From NCBI GenBank assembly GCA_026686845.1, contig JAIVEN010000020.1, positions 4,181,501 to 4,245,500 on the forward strand: 64,000 bases of DNA, read 5' to 3'. This DNA is from Adenanthera pavonina (taxonomy: Eukaryota; Streptophyta; Magnoliopsida; Fabales; Fabaceae). The position numbers were made by a program, and so were the translations under genes. Shown piece after piece: positions 1-12,805 of the stretch (its first letter is position 1; every line of letters starts with the position of its first letter). A model generated the notes under the pieces. It was not told the DNA's origin and made no database searches. It saw only the letters and a list, made by a program, of their open reading frames with translations.

Positions 1-953
1 TTGGTCAAATATAAAATCCACACATTTTTCTTGAATGAATACTGCCTCTTTCTGCAGTCCAGACTGACCTTTATCGGATAAGACATTAATATTAAATCAT
101 AATTACCCAATAAATATTATTTTGATCTTAATAAATTTCATACTATATTCCATTGGTCTTAACTCAATGAAAGTTTCATTTTAACTATAATTTTTCATAT
201 TTACAAAAATACCCTTAACTCGGGACATATTTATAATTTTTAAAACTTTCGAATCATTAGATATAATTTTCACCAAAATTTATAAAATTTGTTTCATTCC
301 CTACGTTTCACTTACTTAAACATTGCATTTTGATATTTAAAAAAAAGAAGTGAATATTAACATCAAATAATCAAATTTTAATCTTTACTCACATTTTACA
401 ACTCACATATTCTGATTTTACAATTTATAACAAATTGCTATTCACTAGTCATCAGCAACCGTTAATCGATATCGGTGACTGTTGACCGGTCACCAATGAT
501 CATTGACCATGGCCACAACTGGTCAATCATTGATCAATTGCTAGTGACCATCAACCAAATTGGGTTTAAACAACAGGCACAGGAGATGTTGGGGTAAATG
601 GAAAAGTATTTCAAGGGTATTTTAGAAAACACACAATTTTTTTATTTTATTTAAGTATATTTAGTTCTTTATTATAATTAAATGAACAATAAGTCCCAAT
701 TTTTAATTAATTCTACACTTCTAATATTTAATTCCCCTAAAGTAAAGTTTGCAAGACATATTTACGAAATGAGATAAATCTGTCTTGAATTTAAAGGAAG
801 ACACAAACTTCAAAACTATGACGCAGAACTTAGTAAATAGGCATAGGTGTTAGCGATTCGATCACAAAGTCATTTGCTTCCACTATTGGAATGCTCCAAA
901 TCGGAGTAATCGAAGCAACCTCAAGTAATAGGTTGGAGCACAGAGGAAAAATA
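1..953. other. Non-coding 3' flank with a MITE-like repeat
   Basis: No gene is supported here. Positions about 195-650 look like a small non-autonomous element. The motif aaaatacccttaa near 205-220 recurs inverted near 610-625 (aagggtattttag). The centre, about 440-560, is packed with short palindromic variants of ggtgacc/ggtcacc. The same kind of GTGACC-rich core lies inside another element at 16782-17090. The remainder is AT-rich flank beyond the stop codon of the neighbouring minus-strand gene. Confidence 0.4.
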
Positions 954-3900
954 TTACTGTAGGCCTGAATTTGCTGCTGAAATTTCTACTGGCACTCCAG
1001 GGGTGGGTTCTAGAACTTTCGCTGTCGGCAACTCTTTCGATAAGAGCTCCTGCATAATTAACAAATTTCACTATAGACGATTATTTGACATGTTTCAAAA
1101 GGAAGAAGGCAATTTATGAAGGCGACGATTATATCTAAATGACAAAGCTTAAAGCTGTCTCTTCATTTACTCTTGCGGAAGATGCAAGAACTACCACAAA
1201 ACCAACTAATAAATTGAGAGTTAACTGCCTCCTTATTCTTGTGGGAATAATAATTTCAGTATCATAACTTAGAAATGTGCAATAGAAGCATCAAATGAAT
1301 ATTCACCCTATAATATGCTAATTAACTTCACAAAGCTTGGCATACGCAAGCATAGTTAGGTTCTCAGATAGCAAGATATAGCCAAGTTCAAGAACAGCTT
1401 TTGGAATGGATTTGAAGGAAAAGCTGTAGAGAAGAAAATTTTGACAAGTGATCAAATTTGACATTTTAATCAAATGAAGAAAAAAAAATCTATTGGGAAG
1501 TATAATTAAATTTAGACATGCATCAAAGGATGAATATTACATAAAGCTTTCTTAGATGGCACCAGTGGCAAGCTTATGCAACTTCTTATTCCCAGAGCAG
1601 CAGCAAAAGTACTTTTCCTATCTCTTTGCAAGGAAACTATGTTTTAGTTTCTGGCTCATCCCAAATCATAACACGTTATATGCCAAGCCATTTTAACTAA
1701 ATCTTAACTTCTATTTTGCATGAACAGAAGAATAATTAATAACTACCAAAATAACTCAAACCTCAAATGATTCCACAGTTCCTTCTGCCTGAAGTAAGCT
1801 TGAAATAAGCCCTTTGCTATCTAAGTCTCCATTTTTCATTGGCACAATGAACCTATAAAACAAAGAAAAAAGGTTTTATGCATGCATGCCACAAAACACA
1901 TGCACGCAAGTACGCAATGCATGCAATGAACCTATAAAACAAAGAAAAATGGCTACATATACGTGCACACATGCAACACGCGTGCGCACACAATGAATCT
2001 ATAAAAACAAAGAAAAAAAGTTGCCCTGAGAGAGAACTGAGATATGAAATTAATAGTTGGTTAGAATCACCTATTTCAACTAAAGTTCAAATCTATATGA
2101 CAATGGACCTAAAATTTTTTATTCAAGCAACTATCCCCATTTCAACAGTATTGTTGGATGGAAGGTAAAGGAACAGTTCTAATGAACAATTTTGTATTAT
2201 TATTGCATGGATAAAAATTTTTAAAGACTTATTTGCAATTAAAAGAAACAGTTTGGTGAGTGTCCGTAAAAGAATTACTTGGCTTGCAGCAGCTTTGCAA
2301 GTTTCACAGCATCTTCCTGTCCTGAAACCAAAGTGAATTTAGGCAACTGTATCTTTATAACTGGCGTGATCACAATATCTGCTTGTTCCTTCTCAACGAA
2401 AGTCTGATTGTATACACAGTGGGGCTCATAGTAAAGAGTCAATTGACCTTGTGGGAATTCTACAATATATCTGGTGCACATGGAGTACCCAATCAGTTCA
2501 CAGGATACCATTCAAGTGAAAATATGAAGAAATTAGATCTATACATAAATTTGGAAGAGCAAAGAAGTTCTGAAATACTCTACCCATTCTCAGGGCGTTG
2601 CCACGGAGGTCCAAGAACTGGTCCTGCGGTAGCCTTAACTCTGATCCTTGAACCATTACTTGTTTCAATATCAGAGGTCTGACCAGGTTCTAAATAGGTT
2701 ACCTGAAAATAACCTAGTGCAAATATTAGTGGTATAGTGGGATGTCACAAACGACATTTGACCCACTATATCATATATAATTAGTTACGAGTTCAAAGCA
2801 TGCTAAAAAATAAAAAGGGCAATAGAAATACGCAGAATTTAGGAGTTCAATGAACAAAAAACCCAGAACCCAGATGAAGGATTAAGGAAATAAAGGCACA
2901 ACTACATAATCAAAGGAGCAAAGAACACAGAAATATGTGCAGTGATGCACAGATAGAACTTAATAGCACCAATAAGTTGAATGTTTTTCGGGGAAACTTA
3001 TGCCCCAAATGCTGTTATTCAGATATAATAAATTGATAACAGAAAGAAGAGAGCTGAATTCCACCAAAAAAACAAGTCATGTTAATATTCACATAAAAGA
3101 ATCAAATCAACAATATTTGGGTTCAGAGGCAACGAGGAGCCAAGCCTCCCTTTAACAACTTTTCTGGATAGCTAAAAGTATGAAAGGCTTCTGCTGAGAT
3201 GGGGGAAGGAAAGACTAATTATGGATTCTGAATAATGAATAATCTGGATCTTCATTGAGTTTCAATTATAGAAATTAAATAAATAAATAAGAGACAATGT
3301 TAATAAAAACAAAATATGCGCAATCAAGGAATCCTAGTAACAGAAATTCAAAACTTATTCATTGATAAGTTCACCCCCTGTCCATATAAACATTGAATTC
3401 ATCAGAATTCTATAACATTTGCTACTTTCAGTGCTGTCAGGTTTCTGACATCCTCAAGTTACAAGGAATAACATGGTTAAAATAGCGGATAAAACACGCT
3501 ACGAGCCAAATTCCAAGAATAGATATAGTTGTGCTTTCAGCGTCTCAAGAAATAAAATATTACATGACTATGTCACTCACTTACATTTTTGAAAAGAGGA
3601 TCCAGCAATCCCTTTGCATTAGGAGTTGCTATGACTCTAAGGTTTGGGGATTTTTCAGAGAGGGGTTTTAAGGTCTTCAAATGGCAGTGATCATCAAGGC
3701 TTTGTGTAATGAGTAAATAATTGATTTCAGGAAGATCACTAAGCTGCACTATAGTAGCAAATTAGTTAGAGCAAGCTCAGAAATTAATAGGAGGACAGAA
3801 GCTCAACAAAGAGGTCATTGGTAACCATATAGCATCTATCAAAAGATACCTGGAATTTCTTGAGAACCTTCTTTGCAGCCTCATATAGCCAGGGAATTCC

Positions 3901-4805
3901 AAAATCCAAGTTGCCTACCAAAACTGGATCAACCAATATGTTTACACTACCCACATTCCAAAGCCAGCTATTTCCCTAAAAAAATTATGTCACCCATATC
4001 AAATAAAACTCAGGTAGTCAAATTCATGATATATTAAGACCAAGACCAAGAATCAATGCCCCACCTCTAAGTATGTCAATTTGAAGACATCAATAGCAGA
4101 GAAACTCGATCCAATTGCATTCTCTTCGGATATAACGGCAGAAACAACCCTATCCCACCTGCTGACGAACAACCTTGTTATAACCTTCAGAGGTGCCTAA
4201 CTATGTGATACAAAAACCTAGGTTAGTTTTTAGGCGATTGATGACAACAACGTCCATGACTAAATCTCAGTTAGCATGAACTGTTAGACTCATATAGTTT
4301 TAAGCTCAAGAATTAGTGAGAATGCGATTTAAACCTCAAAAATAACAAACTCTATCCTTAGGCCACTTAACTCGAAGATTGATATTGGAAACAAATATTG
4401 AATTAGGATAACATTTCAAGAAACTAAATTGTTAAGTTTACTAATTAAACGAACCAAACATACACATCCGCTAACCTGAAATTTAGGGCTTTAAAGCATT
4501 CTAACTTTTGCACTAATTTTCCGGATATCACTAAGATGCATGAAGTTGCATTTCCTAGTTTTTGATAAGTTTGAACTGGCCAAACAGTTCAAGAAATCAA
4601 ACCACTTGTTCACTCTAAACAAAAGGAATCGAATAGACGCACAGGCTAACCTGGAAGTTGAGATCTTTAAAGCACTGGAACTTGTGCAAACCGAATTGCT
4701 AAGACTGGAGATGAAACGGGTAGACGAGAAAAAGGTGGTCGACGGTCTTGTAGTGTGAATTGGTTTGCTCAAATGAAGTGAATTGCAGTGTATAGTGGAG
4801 GCCAT
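954..4805 (-). CDS. Chloroplast-targeted metallo-beta-lactamase-fold hydrolase (Arabidopsis At1g29700-like)
   Basis: Exons, read on the minus strand: 4651-4805, 4065-4173, 3850-3975, 3585-3743, 2584-2702, 2279-2470, 1762-1852, 954-1049. The joined frame stays open for about 348 residues, close to the size of the Arabidopsis relative. The first exon starts at ATG 4805 and gives a Ser/Thr-rich, acid-poor leader (MASTIHCNSLHLSKP...), typical of a plastid transit peptide. Recognisable blocks are GNSWLWNVGSVNILVDPVL, then SLDDHCHLKTL (the metal-ligand region of this branch) and LTLYYEPHC. The family belongs to the COG2220/UlaG-like metallo-hydrolases; the substrate of the plant member is not known to me. 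The acceptor of exon 2 is the least certain point: 4173 keeps the frame from exon 1, whereas an equally good acceptor at 4196 would not. Intron 6 carries copies of its own acceptor. Confidence 0.88.
1844..2020. repeat. Triplicated splice-acceptor segment
   Basis: The motif caatgaacctataaaacaaa occurs at about 1845-1864 and 1923-1942, and with minor changes (caatgaatctataaaaacaa) at about 1991-2010. On the coding (minus) strand it is the polypyrimidine tract plus TATAG acceptor of the seventh coding exon, together with the first exon bases. Only the copy next to 1852 precedes coding sequence. The spacers hold purine-pyrimidine stretches such as gcatgcatgc and acgcgtgcgcaca. Confidence 0.75.
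4460..4690. repeat. Imperfect direct repeat of the exon 1/intron 1 boundary
   Basis: A roughly 45-bp segment around 4469-4515 resembles 4642-4688 (shared gctaacctg, then ctttaaagca, then acttttgca/acttgtgca). On the coding strand both copies end in CAG followed by GTTAGC, a donor-like junction. The upper copy (4651) is the donor of exon 1 of the metallo-hydrolase gene. The lower copy lies inside intron 1. Confidence 0.55.
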
Positions 4806-6522
4806 AGTTGCTTCCTATCGAAGCCTAGGAGCCTTGTAAACAACTGAACGCCACCACCAATTAACTTCGCTTCGATTCGCTTGATCGATAATTTATATCT
4901 GACCATCAATTGGCCACTTGTCTAATGCTTACCCATTATTTTCTCCGTGAGCTTATATTTTGTGCTGGCAAGAAAAAGTGTTCTATTTCGGAAAAATTTC
5001 ATCTGAGACCCAAACTTTATAAAAATTATGTTAAGAGATTTTTTTAAAATACAATTACACGAGAACAAAAAAAAAATACTACAAATTTTTTTAAGAAAAT
5101 TATGATAAAATTTTAACAAAATAATTACTTAATTTTAGGAATATTTACGTTACAATTTTAAATGATTCTAATAGTAACTTCCTTAAAATTGCATGCTAAA
5201 TTCTTAAAACTTAATAATAAGTTTGAGTTTGGTCATTGAATGTTAAAAGGCTGCATCATAAAACCTATTACTCCACATGGAGGCAAATGCCTTCCTCATC
5301 AGTGTTTTATATGACAAGTTATTGGTACAAGATATATAATGTTAGATATTTTTTTTTGTATTTTACCTTTATTTTTAATTTTTTCTTATTTTTTATTTAT
5401 AATTTTATATCTCTTTTATAATTTTATAATGATAATAAAATATGTATTTAATAAGGATAGAATAATAAATATTAATACATTTTACAATAATTTTAGATAA
5501 AAAATAATTTATTTAATATATATATATATATAATTGATATAAAATATTTTATAATATAAATTGAAGAGTTTACTCCTGTTTCCCACGAAAGGTGTTGTTA
5601 CAAAGTAAAACATAATGGGTATCATGAATTGGAACGAAGTAATAATATTATTATTACGTAATGCTGATCTAGATTACAAGACGGCAATCCATATTCCAGA
5701 TGAATACAAATATAATATCGCCTCGTAACCATTTTTCATTCGTGCTAAGTAATCTTTAATTTTCCAATTTAAAATATTTATTGCATTAACAGTCACAAGT
5801 AAAAAAACTCGCCAATCATGCGAGATTTGAACGGAAAAAAAAAAAACTGTAGCAGAGATGTGTCGCCTCTCTACTTTATTAATATGCTTTCTTTATGAAT
5901 AACCATGTAACTTCAATTGCATATTTTTTATTGTCTACCGTATTCTCATAAAGCCAATTTAGTGAGTAATTTTATTTTTGTGAATGATATAATGAAAAAA
6001 GTAACTACATGTCCCAAAATCAAATTTACATGTTGTGGAAAAAAACTACATTTTAAACTACAATATAATTGCAGCATTAATATTTGATCTTTGAAAAAAA
6101 AATTATTTTTCCGCCCTAAACTATCCCAAAAGAAAATTAAATAATTGTTCGTTTGTTAATTTTAATGTCTAATAACCATGTAACGAAACTTTAGAGTCTT
6201 CAGATATCAGCTTCTGTTCTCAGTTGTTACCCAAAAAAAAAATGTGTCTTGAAAACAGACATGTTTTTTTCAAAATACGTAACACAAGAATTTTCCCCTT
6301 ATATATTCAATGAACCGGTAGCATGTTGGAATTTAGACAATTTTTCATAGAACTCAATCTTGGCAGAGACTTTTAACCTACCAATCAGTGCATGAAAGAG
6401 AGAGAGAGAGAGAGAGAGAGAAGCCAAATAGCAGAATAAAACATGGGAAAACATCCTATTCTTGATGAACCATAACCAGTTTGGCAAGGCAGACAGAGAG
6501 GTATAATTTATATAACTTTCAT
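4806..6522. other. Intergenic AT-rich DNA with a GA microsatellite
   Basis: This holds the 5' flank of the metallo-hydrolase gene and the 3' flank of the BRO1-like gene. I see no coding region. Most is low-complexity AT sequence (for example the TA run near 5517-5532). A (GA)n microsatellite lies at about 6397-6421. Confidence 0.5.
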
Positions 6523-9514
6523 CTACTTTGGCATCTTAAGAGAAAGTTGTCTCTCCCATCTTATGGGCTTATAAGGTATGAAATTGACAATTTTGTTGCC
6601 TTGGGGCAGTGGTAACTCGTGTTCTAAAGGGATCTTCTCGTGCCAGACAAAATCATTCTCGTGTACAAATTTTCGAAGCACCTCGGAAGCCTCATTAATT
6701 TCCTTCTGAAACACAGATTTCCATTGTGCATCACCTCGTATCTTCTTTTCGACCTTGCTCAATTGAGAATGAAGAATTCCAATAGCAGCCCCTATTTGAC
6801 CAGAAGCCTTCAGACTTTCTGCATGGTATCTCCGACCTCTCAACTCATGTAGTGATTTGCAGCAATGTATAAATTCCTGCATGCAAGAAGAAAGCCTACC
6901 AGTGAGAAGACAACATATCAAACAAAACAGAAAATAAAGAAGGATTGATGGATGATAATTCAGCTGTTCACAGATAAAAGAAGACATTTTACTAAGAAGG
7001 AAGAGAAAAATATGGGTGAAGTAGTTTGAATGCTCCCTGGAAGAATTAAACACATGTTAATAAGCAGAGATTCCATCCCTTCTTATCAATAGAGCTAACT
7101 CCTTTGGATAAGAACTAAGAATGCTTGATCAGATTTTGCATTAACTAAAATATCTACGGTGTAGTAGATTCAGACAGTGATACTGATTTTTACCAATATG
7201 GAAAATACAGGTAAATTCTAATAGAGAAAATATGTAACCATACCATTAAGTCTGGTGCAATGTCTTTGCCCTCTCTGATAGATGTCTCTAAAATTCTACT
7301 TGCTTCTTCAAGAAATTGTGTAACACCATGATGCAACTTTGTGAGAAGACTTGAAGAATTACCATTCCCTTCAGCCTTCCTCGTTGTTACTGCCTATTAG
7401 ATATTTATTACATTATCAGCTATTCCAAGAATATAGCTAATTTCTACCGTCATCAAATGGGAAAATCAATATAAGACAAACCAAGTTTCAACATATGACT
7501 CAGCAATTAATAATCTTAGAGAGAGAGAGAGAGAGAGAGAGAACAAGCAGCAATAATGACACCAACCTGTGCTTCAGCCAAACAAATCAGACTCATAACA
7601 GAGGAGAGTGAAGCAAGAGCTTCAGGTGGCCTTTCTGGTGCCCACACGGACTGCAAAGGGGGAAGAACATCATGTGCCAGGTGATGATAAATGCCAGCAG
7701 CTTCTCTAAAAGTGGTGGCAGATTGGACCAAATCTATAACAAAACAAACACAGGATAAATAAATGAAATCAATGGAACAAGTAAGATCAACATGGACAAT
7801 GAAATCTTAATGCATACCAGCTGATAGAACTTCTAAAGCCCTCTCCCTTAGGATTGCACCATAAAGAAAAAGGGTCATGCCAAGCTCGAATAGCAGATGG
7901 TCAATCTGGAAAAACCTTGTACTCCTAAAGAAGTAAGATGGGCTTAGAGCACTACTCCAGCATATCTTAAGAGAGGCATCCCATTGACGCACTTGCTTAT
8001 CGGGGATTTCTTTAGTATGTAAAAATAGATTTTCCAATAATGGGAGATACTGCAATATTTTGTGAAGATCCTGATATAGACCAAAATATAAATGAATAAA
8101 TGGCATTCATACAGAATGACAAAAATCCATCAGTATAACTAGAAATTCAAAATTGCAGCAAATACTAGTCATTTCAATTTTGTCAAAAGTCTAAACATTT
8201 TTTGGTCAAATAAATAATCTTATACTGTATAGAAATAAAAGTTGCAATTCCACAAGGTCATTCCTGTAGTCATTAAACAACTATATTTACAGGCATTTAT
8301 ACTGCAAAACAATAAAAAGATTAGGAGACTTATTTTGTTTACCCCCGCCACAAAGGTTCATGTAACATTTCATTTTAAGGGCATTTTAATTTGCAAATAT
8401 TATCACTCAAAAATGAGTTGAAATCAAGGATTCAAGACTATTGATGTTTTCATATCGTGAAAAGAGGAATTAGAAGGTTCCTTACAGACAGGACATGAAG
8501 ATACCTGTTCATGACGAGATACCAACCCGCCAGACATTTCTCTTGCTATAGCTTCTGTAATGGAGCTGCTCTCATTAATAGACTCTTCAATTGCTCTACG
8601 CCTTGAGCTTAACTCCTTAAGTTGCTCAAGTGTAGCGGAATCACATGCAAGGTATACATCCTCAAACACAATCTATCAACATGAAAATCTGTCATGAGTG
8701 TCACTGTGCCAGTAATTATGATGAAGAGAGCAATTATATTACTGATAAAGATTATGTCCACAGATAACAATAAAGTTCCTTTTAAGGGGGAGCCATTTGT
8801 CCAGTGCCAAATGGGATTAACAGTAATGATTTGTTACAGAATCTTGAACCTGAAACAGCCACATCTTCTATTTATGTGTCATTCGTATGGATAATTTGAA
8901 AACAATTCCATATTCTTTTTAAAAATGCCTAGCAGCTGCTGTTCTGTGGAATTTTCAAATCGTTAAGGATGTGTTTATGAAATGCTATAGATTTGACTTG
9001 ATCAAAGTCCTCTTAATTTACTGTACTTCTCTGTTTTTGTTTTGCATTTTCATGGAGGATATCTTGTCCTCCACTCCTCCTGTTTAATTACTCTATTTTT
9101 ACCTATTAAGTTTTCTTTCTTGTACAGGGGAAAAAAACCTAGCCAGAAAAAGAAATTATAAGAGAACAGAAACTCGCTCCACTAGCACAGTTGTGCTCAA
9201 TAAGATCATACAAACCCCTCGCACTTCATTTTCGTTGTGCGTATAGGCTATGTAGAGACATTAATTCCACTAAAAGGAGCTGGCAAGAAAAGACTGAACT
9301 TATCAGAGTTTGAAAGTGCGAATTGTTTCCGTCATTACTTGTAATACTTAACACCATTGTCCCCAGAAAAGAGTTAGCTTTTTTCTTTCGGCCAAAGAAA
9401 AAGACAAAGCTTAAAATATACATGTGCAACAAACAAAAACAATCTTAACTCCAAAATCGGAAGGACTACCTTCTTAGTCTTCAGCTTAGCCGGCTGTCCA
9501 TAATGCAGCATCAT
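6523..9514 (-). CDS. BRO1-like domain protein (endosomal targeting BRO1-like family)
   Basis: Six exons on the minus strand: 9470-9514, 8505-8672, 7818-8070, 7567-7733, 7244-7393, 6523-6876. All junctions are GT-AG and the joined frame gives 378 residues. The start is the first of two consecutive ATGs (9514), giving MMLHYGQPAKLKTKK. Downstream come FEDVYLACDSATLEQLKELS, RRRAIEESINESSSITEAIA, a helical stretch with ICWSSALSPSYFFRS, then LRGRRYHAESLKASGQIGAA. It ends in NFIPYKPIRWERQLSLKMPK. This matches the short plant proteins with a BRO1-like helical domain (relatives of At1g73390 and At1g17940). BRO1 domains bind ESCRT-III components in endosomal sorting; that role is assigned here by family only. 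A second GA microsatellite (about 7516-7541) lies in intron 4. Confidence 0.9.
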
Positions 9515-11981
9515 CTTCAACACAGTCGACTACTCACCCCAGCAGAATCCAATCTATTCAACAGAGGGTAAGCGAAAACAATCCCAAAGCACTTCAATTC
9601 AGTTTGCGCTCTAGCAGTACTTCAAACATCCGAATTTGTTAAATCCCTCAAATTCCCAATTTACGAGCTCCAAATTTTACCGGATTCGACGAAGGGAAAA
9701 AGAAAAGGACGGGAGGCTCTAGTCCAACTCCTATTGAAATACGAAGCTCCGGATGGATCCCTCAGATAAACCAAAACAGTGAGCAGAAATCATTGGTGAT
9801 ATAGGACCCTTCACGTATCCGTGTATAATGCGAATTCTGGTTCTGGGGTTCTGCAATCGCTATCATTCTCAATTTTTTCAAATTAAAATAACTTTTAAGT
9901 AATTTCGATAAGCCTTCTGCTTCGTTGCGTTTCCTTCGCAACCAAGGTTACCAAAAGGCGAGGGACAACATCGTTGCAGGCCACTCGAGTGGGCCCCACT
10001 GACGTTTTGGGCTTTGGACTGATTAGTCTGGCGCGTTCGGATCTCACGGCAAGATTATTTCATTATTTGATATGCATCTTATTCAACCCTATAATTAAAA
10101 TAATTTAAATTAAATTAAAATAATTTAAATTGTGTTTTATTTTTAAAAAATGGATTTTAAAATCAAAATGATCTTTAAAATTAAAATAAACTTAAAAAAT
10201 AATATTCATCTCTCAAGGATGATAACCAAACGAGGATCATGATAAAAGCAAAAGATGCTTATCTATTAGTATTTGAGTAATTTTAGGTCTTGTTTTATCT
10301 TTATATAGTTATGATATTTTATTTTAAAATAATTTGAATAAAAAATAAAGAGACAAAAAATATACAAGTTAAAAAAGTGATTTAAATTAAAATTAAAATA
10401 AATTTAAATTGTACAGATTAAATTTAGATAATTTAAATATGATCTTAGAGGTGAACACGACATCCTAAATTTTAAAATAAACTAGAGTGACACATGCGCT
10501 ATGGATGAGATGTTCTTTTTTTATATTACAAATTAAAACTAATATATATAAAATATATATAACTTGATTTATTTTTTTAATATAATATTATATTAAATGG
10601 ATAATTAGCTTTCAATACAACTGCTCATATATATATAATTAGACAGAATAATATTATTCAATCTATTTATAAATATAAATAATTTAACATAATTAAATGA
10701 AATAATTTTAAATTATAACCATAAAGATTCATTGATTATAATGTCATTGAATTAAATAATATTTGAAAACTATTAATTAGAAACAATATTCAAATGATAA
10801 TAATTTAAAATACAAATGGTTAATTATTTAAGAAGGTGATTAATTATTTAGAGATTTTATTCAAAATATAAATTATTTTGCATTTGGTTAATTTTTTTTA
10901 AAAAAGCACTTTTACAATTGTTTTGCAATAATAGTATGTGATGGAAGATTAAAGAAAAAGTAGGGATGTATATGTGATATTCTTACTTATTTTTGCAATG
11001 TAATTAATTATATATATTTCTACCTAATTTTTCATTAAAATTATTAAAATTGATTGGTTTCAATTTATTGTAAATGTTCTTTTTTCGGCCAAATTTATTG
11101 TAAATGAAAAATGCTTAGAACAAAAAAATTGTTGTGATAAAAAATCACCATTCCAATCTCTCTCTCTTTTTAATAGGGACATCTTATGTACAGCTTCTTA
11201 ATCTCATTATTCAATACCCTAAAGCTGATTTCTTCATGACCTCTCTAATTAGAAAAAAAATTGACTTCTACAAGTATTTCTTATCTTGATATGCAAACTC
11301 TTTTTTATTTTTATTTTTTTTAATCAATGCAAATCTCTTCTTTTAAAAAATGAACTCATTTATGGAACTTAGGATACCTCAAGATACCAGTTGTTAAAAT
11401 AAAAAAAAATAAACTCATTTATTTCAAAAAAAAAGATGAAATTATCTATGCTCTTCAACCAATCAATAATAAAAAAATGTTTTATTTTTGTTATTAAGAG
11501 TGCTACTTGTGTTTTATTTTTTCTATTAAAGAGTGCTAATTGTGGCACTAAATTTAGTATTATATATAGATTATATAATTATAAAATAATTATTTTTTAG
11601 TAAAAAATTATTCAGTATTTGTTTATAATTTTATATTTCAATATAATTTTTTAGATAAAAATTTATATCAAAAGAATCATGCAGAATGCGGCCATGATTT
11701 TATCAAAATTGAATTTCTTCAGCTTTTGAAACTTAACAATAAAATCAGTTCAGTTGTTGGCAAAAAAAAAATCCGGTCAATCTTATGCAATTATCTTTTA
11801 ATACTGATTTTTTAATAAAATTGTTCAGTATTTTATTCTTAATTGGTGTTCCGGTAGAACCTTTTACTATGAAAACTTATATCAAATAATCATGGAAATT
11901 ATCATTTCATAATGATTGTTTTTAGTAAAAAAAATTATTTTTTCTTAATTGATGTTCCAGTAGTATTGTTTTTATATAAAA

Positions 11982-12012
<31 letters not shown>

Positions 12013-12560
12013 ATGATGAAGATTATGGCGGTTATAAAGAAAAAGATGAAGATTATGGCTGTGATTTTAGGGAAATTGATTTTTTCAGCTTTTAAAAGTA
12101 ATTTAACCCAAAAGAAACTTTTGTTTGTGACAGTATTATAAATAGAAAAAGATTGTTGTTTGACCATAATTTATATATATATTTTTAGATGTAGATGTTA
12201 AATATATATATATATAGATATATAAAAATTAAAAAAATTTATTTGTAAATAGTAATTTTTAAGTTAATATTTTTCAATCTAATAGTTTTATAATATGTTG
12301 TGAAGTTATTATATTTTATATAAATTAAATGCAGGATGATGAAGTTATGTAAATAATAATTTAAAATAAAAAAGTGCCATATGTCAAAACTCTAAAAATA
12401 GCTGTTTTTTGCAACTGATTTAGTATATATATAGAGATACCAAATCCGCATTTCATTAGCGAGGTCAACTAATTTAGGGCTTTGACTTAAATTAAAAAAT
12501 AAATAAAGGCTGTTTGATAATAACCATTGTGGTCTTTTGTTTTTTAATATAAAAGAAAGA
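9515..12560. other. Long AT-rich intergenic region, no gene seen
   Basis: About 400 bp upstream of the BRO1-like start is moderately GC-balanced and probably holds its promoter and 5' UTR. From about 10040 the sequence becomes extremely AT-rich. It contains (CA)n/(TA)n runs near 11981-12013 and several poly(A)/poly(T) tracts. One short poly(T) insertion with direct repeats is listed separately (11063-11107). No open frame resembles a protein. Confidence 0.5.
11063..11107. mobile_element. Micro-insertion, 15 bp, with 15-bp direct repeats
   Basis: The repeat aatttattgtaaatg is present at 11063-11077 and again, identical, at 11093-11107. Between them lies ttcttttttcggcca. Read on the minus strand this is TGGCCG followed by an A-rich tail. 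It is best explained as a severely 5'-truncated retroposon tail with target-site duplication. Confidence 0.55.
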
Positions 12561-12619
12561 GGTCTAAGCCTAAAATAAACTTAGCATTACAAATGGGCAT
12601 AGAATACCCAGCAATATCA

Positions 12620-12805
12620 TTCTAGAGAGCTTCGTGTAAACCTAAAGGAATTTCTTGATATTGAACTTGTGAAAGCTCATGTGCCACAGCCATATAAGCA
12701 AGTATACCAGCTGGTCTATTACATTCTCTCGGAACATAATTGAAAGAAATCTCCCACTCCCTCCTAGCCCACCAAGCTATTTCAAAAATTGTGGTCATTT
12801 TGTTA
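12620..12805 (-). pseudogene. RNase H-like coding relic (retroelement or host-derived)
   Basis: On the minus strand this stretch reads EIAWWARREWEISFNYVPRE and then CNRPAGILAYMAVAHELSQV, ending shortly after in a stop. The order W...REW(E/D)ISF.YVPRE.N..A..LA.MA is typical of the C-terminal part of plant RNase H-like domains found at the ends of non-LTR retrotransposons and in dispersed RNase H fragments. No reverse transcriptase or start is present, so it is a relic. Confidence 0.5.
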
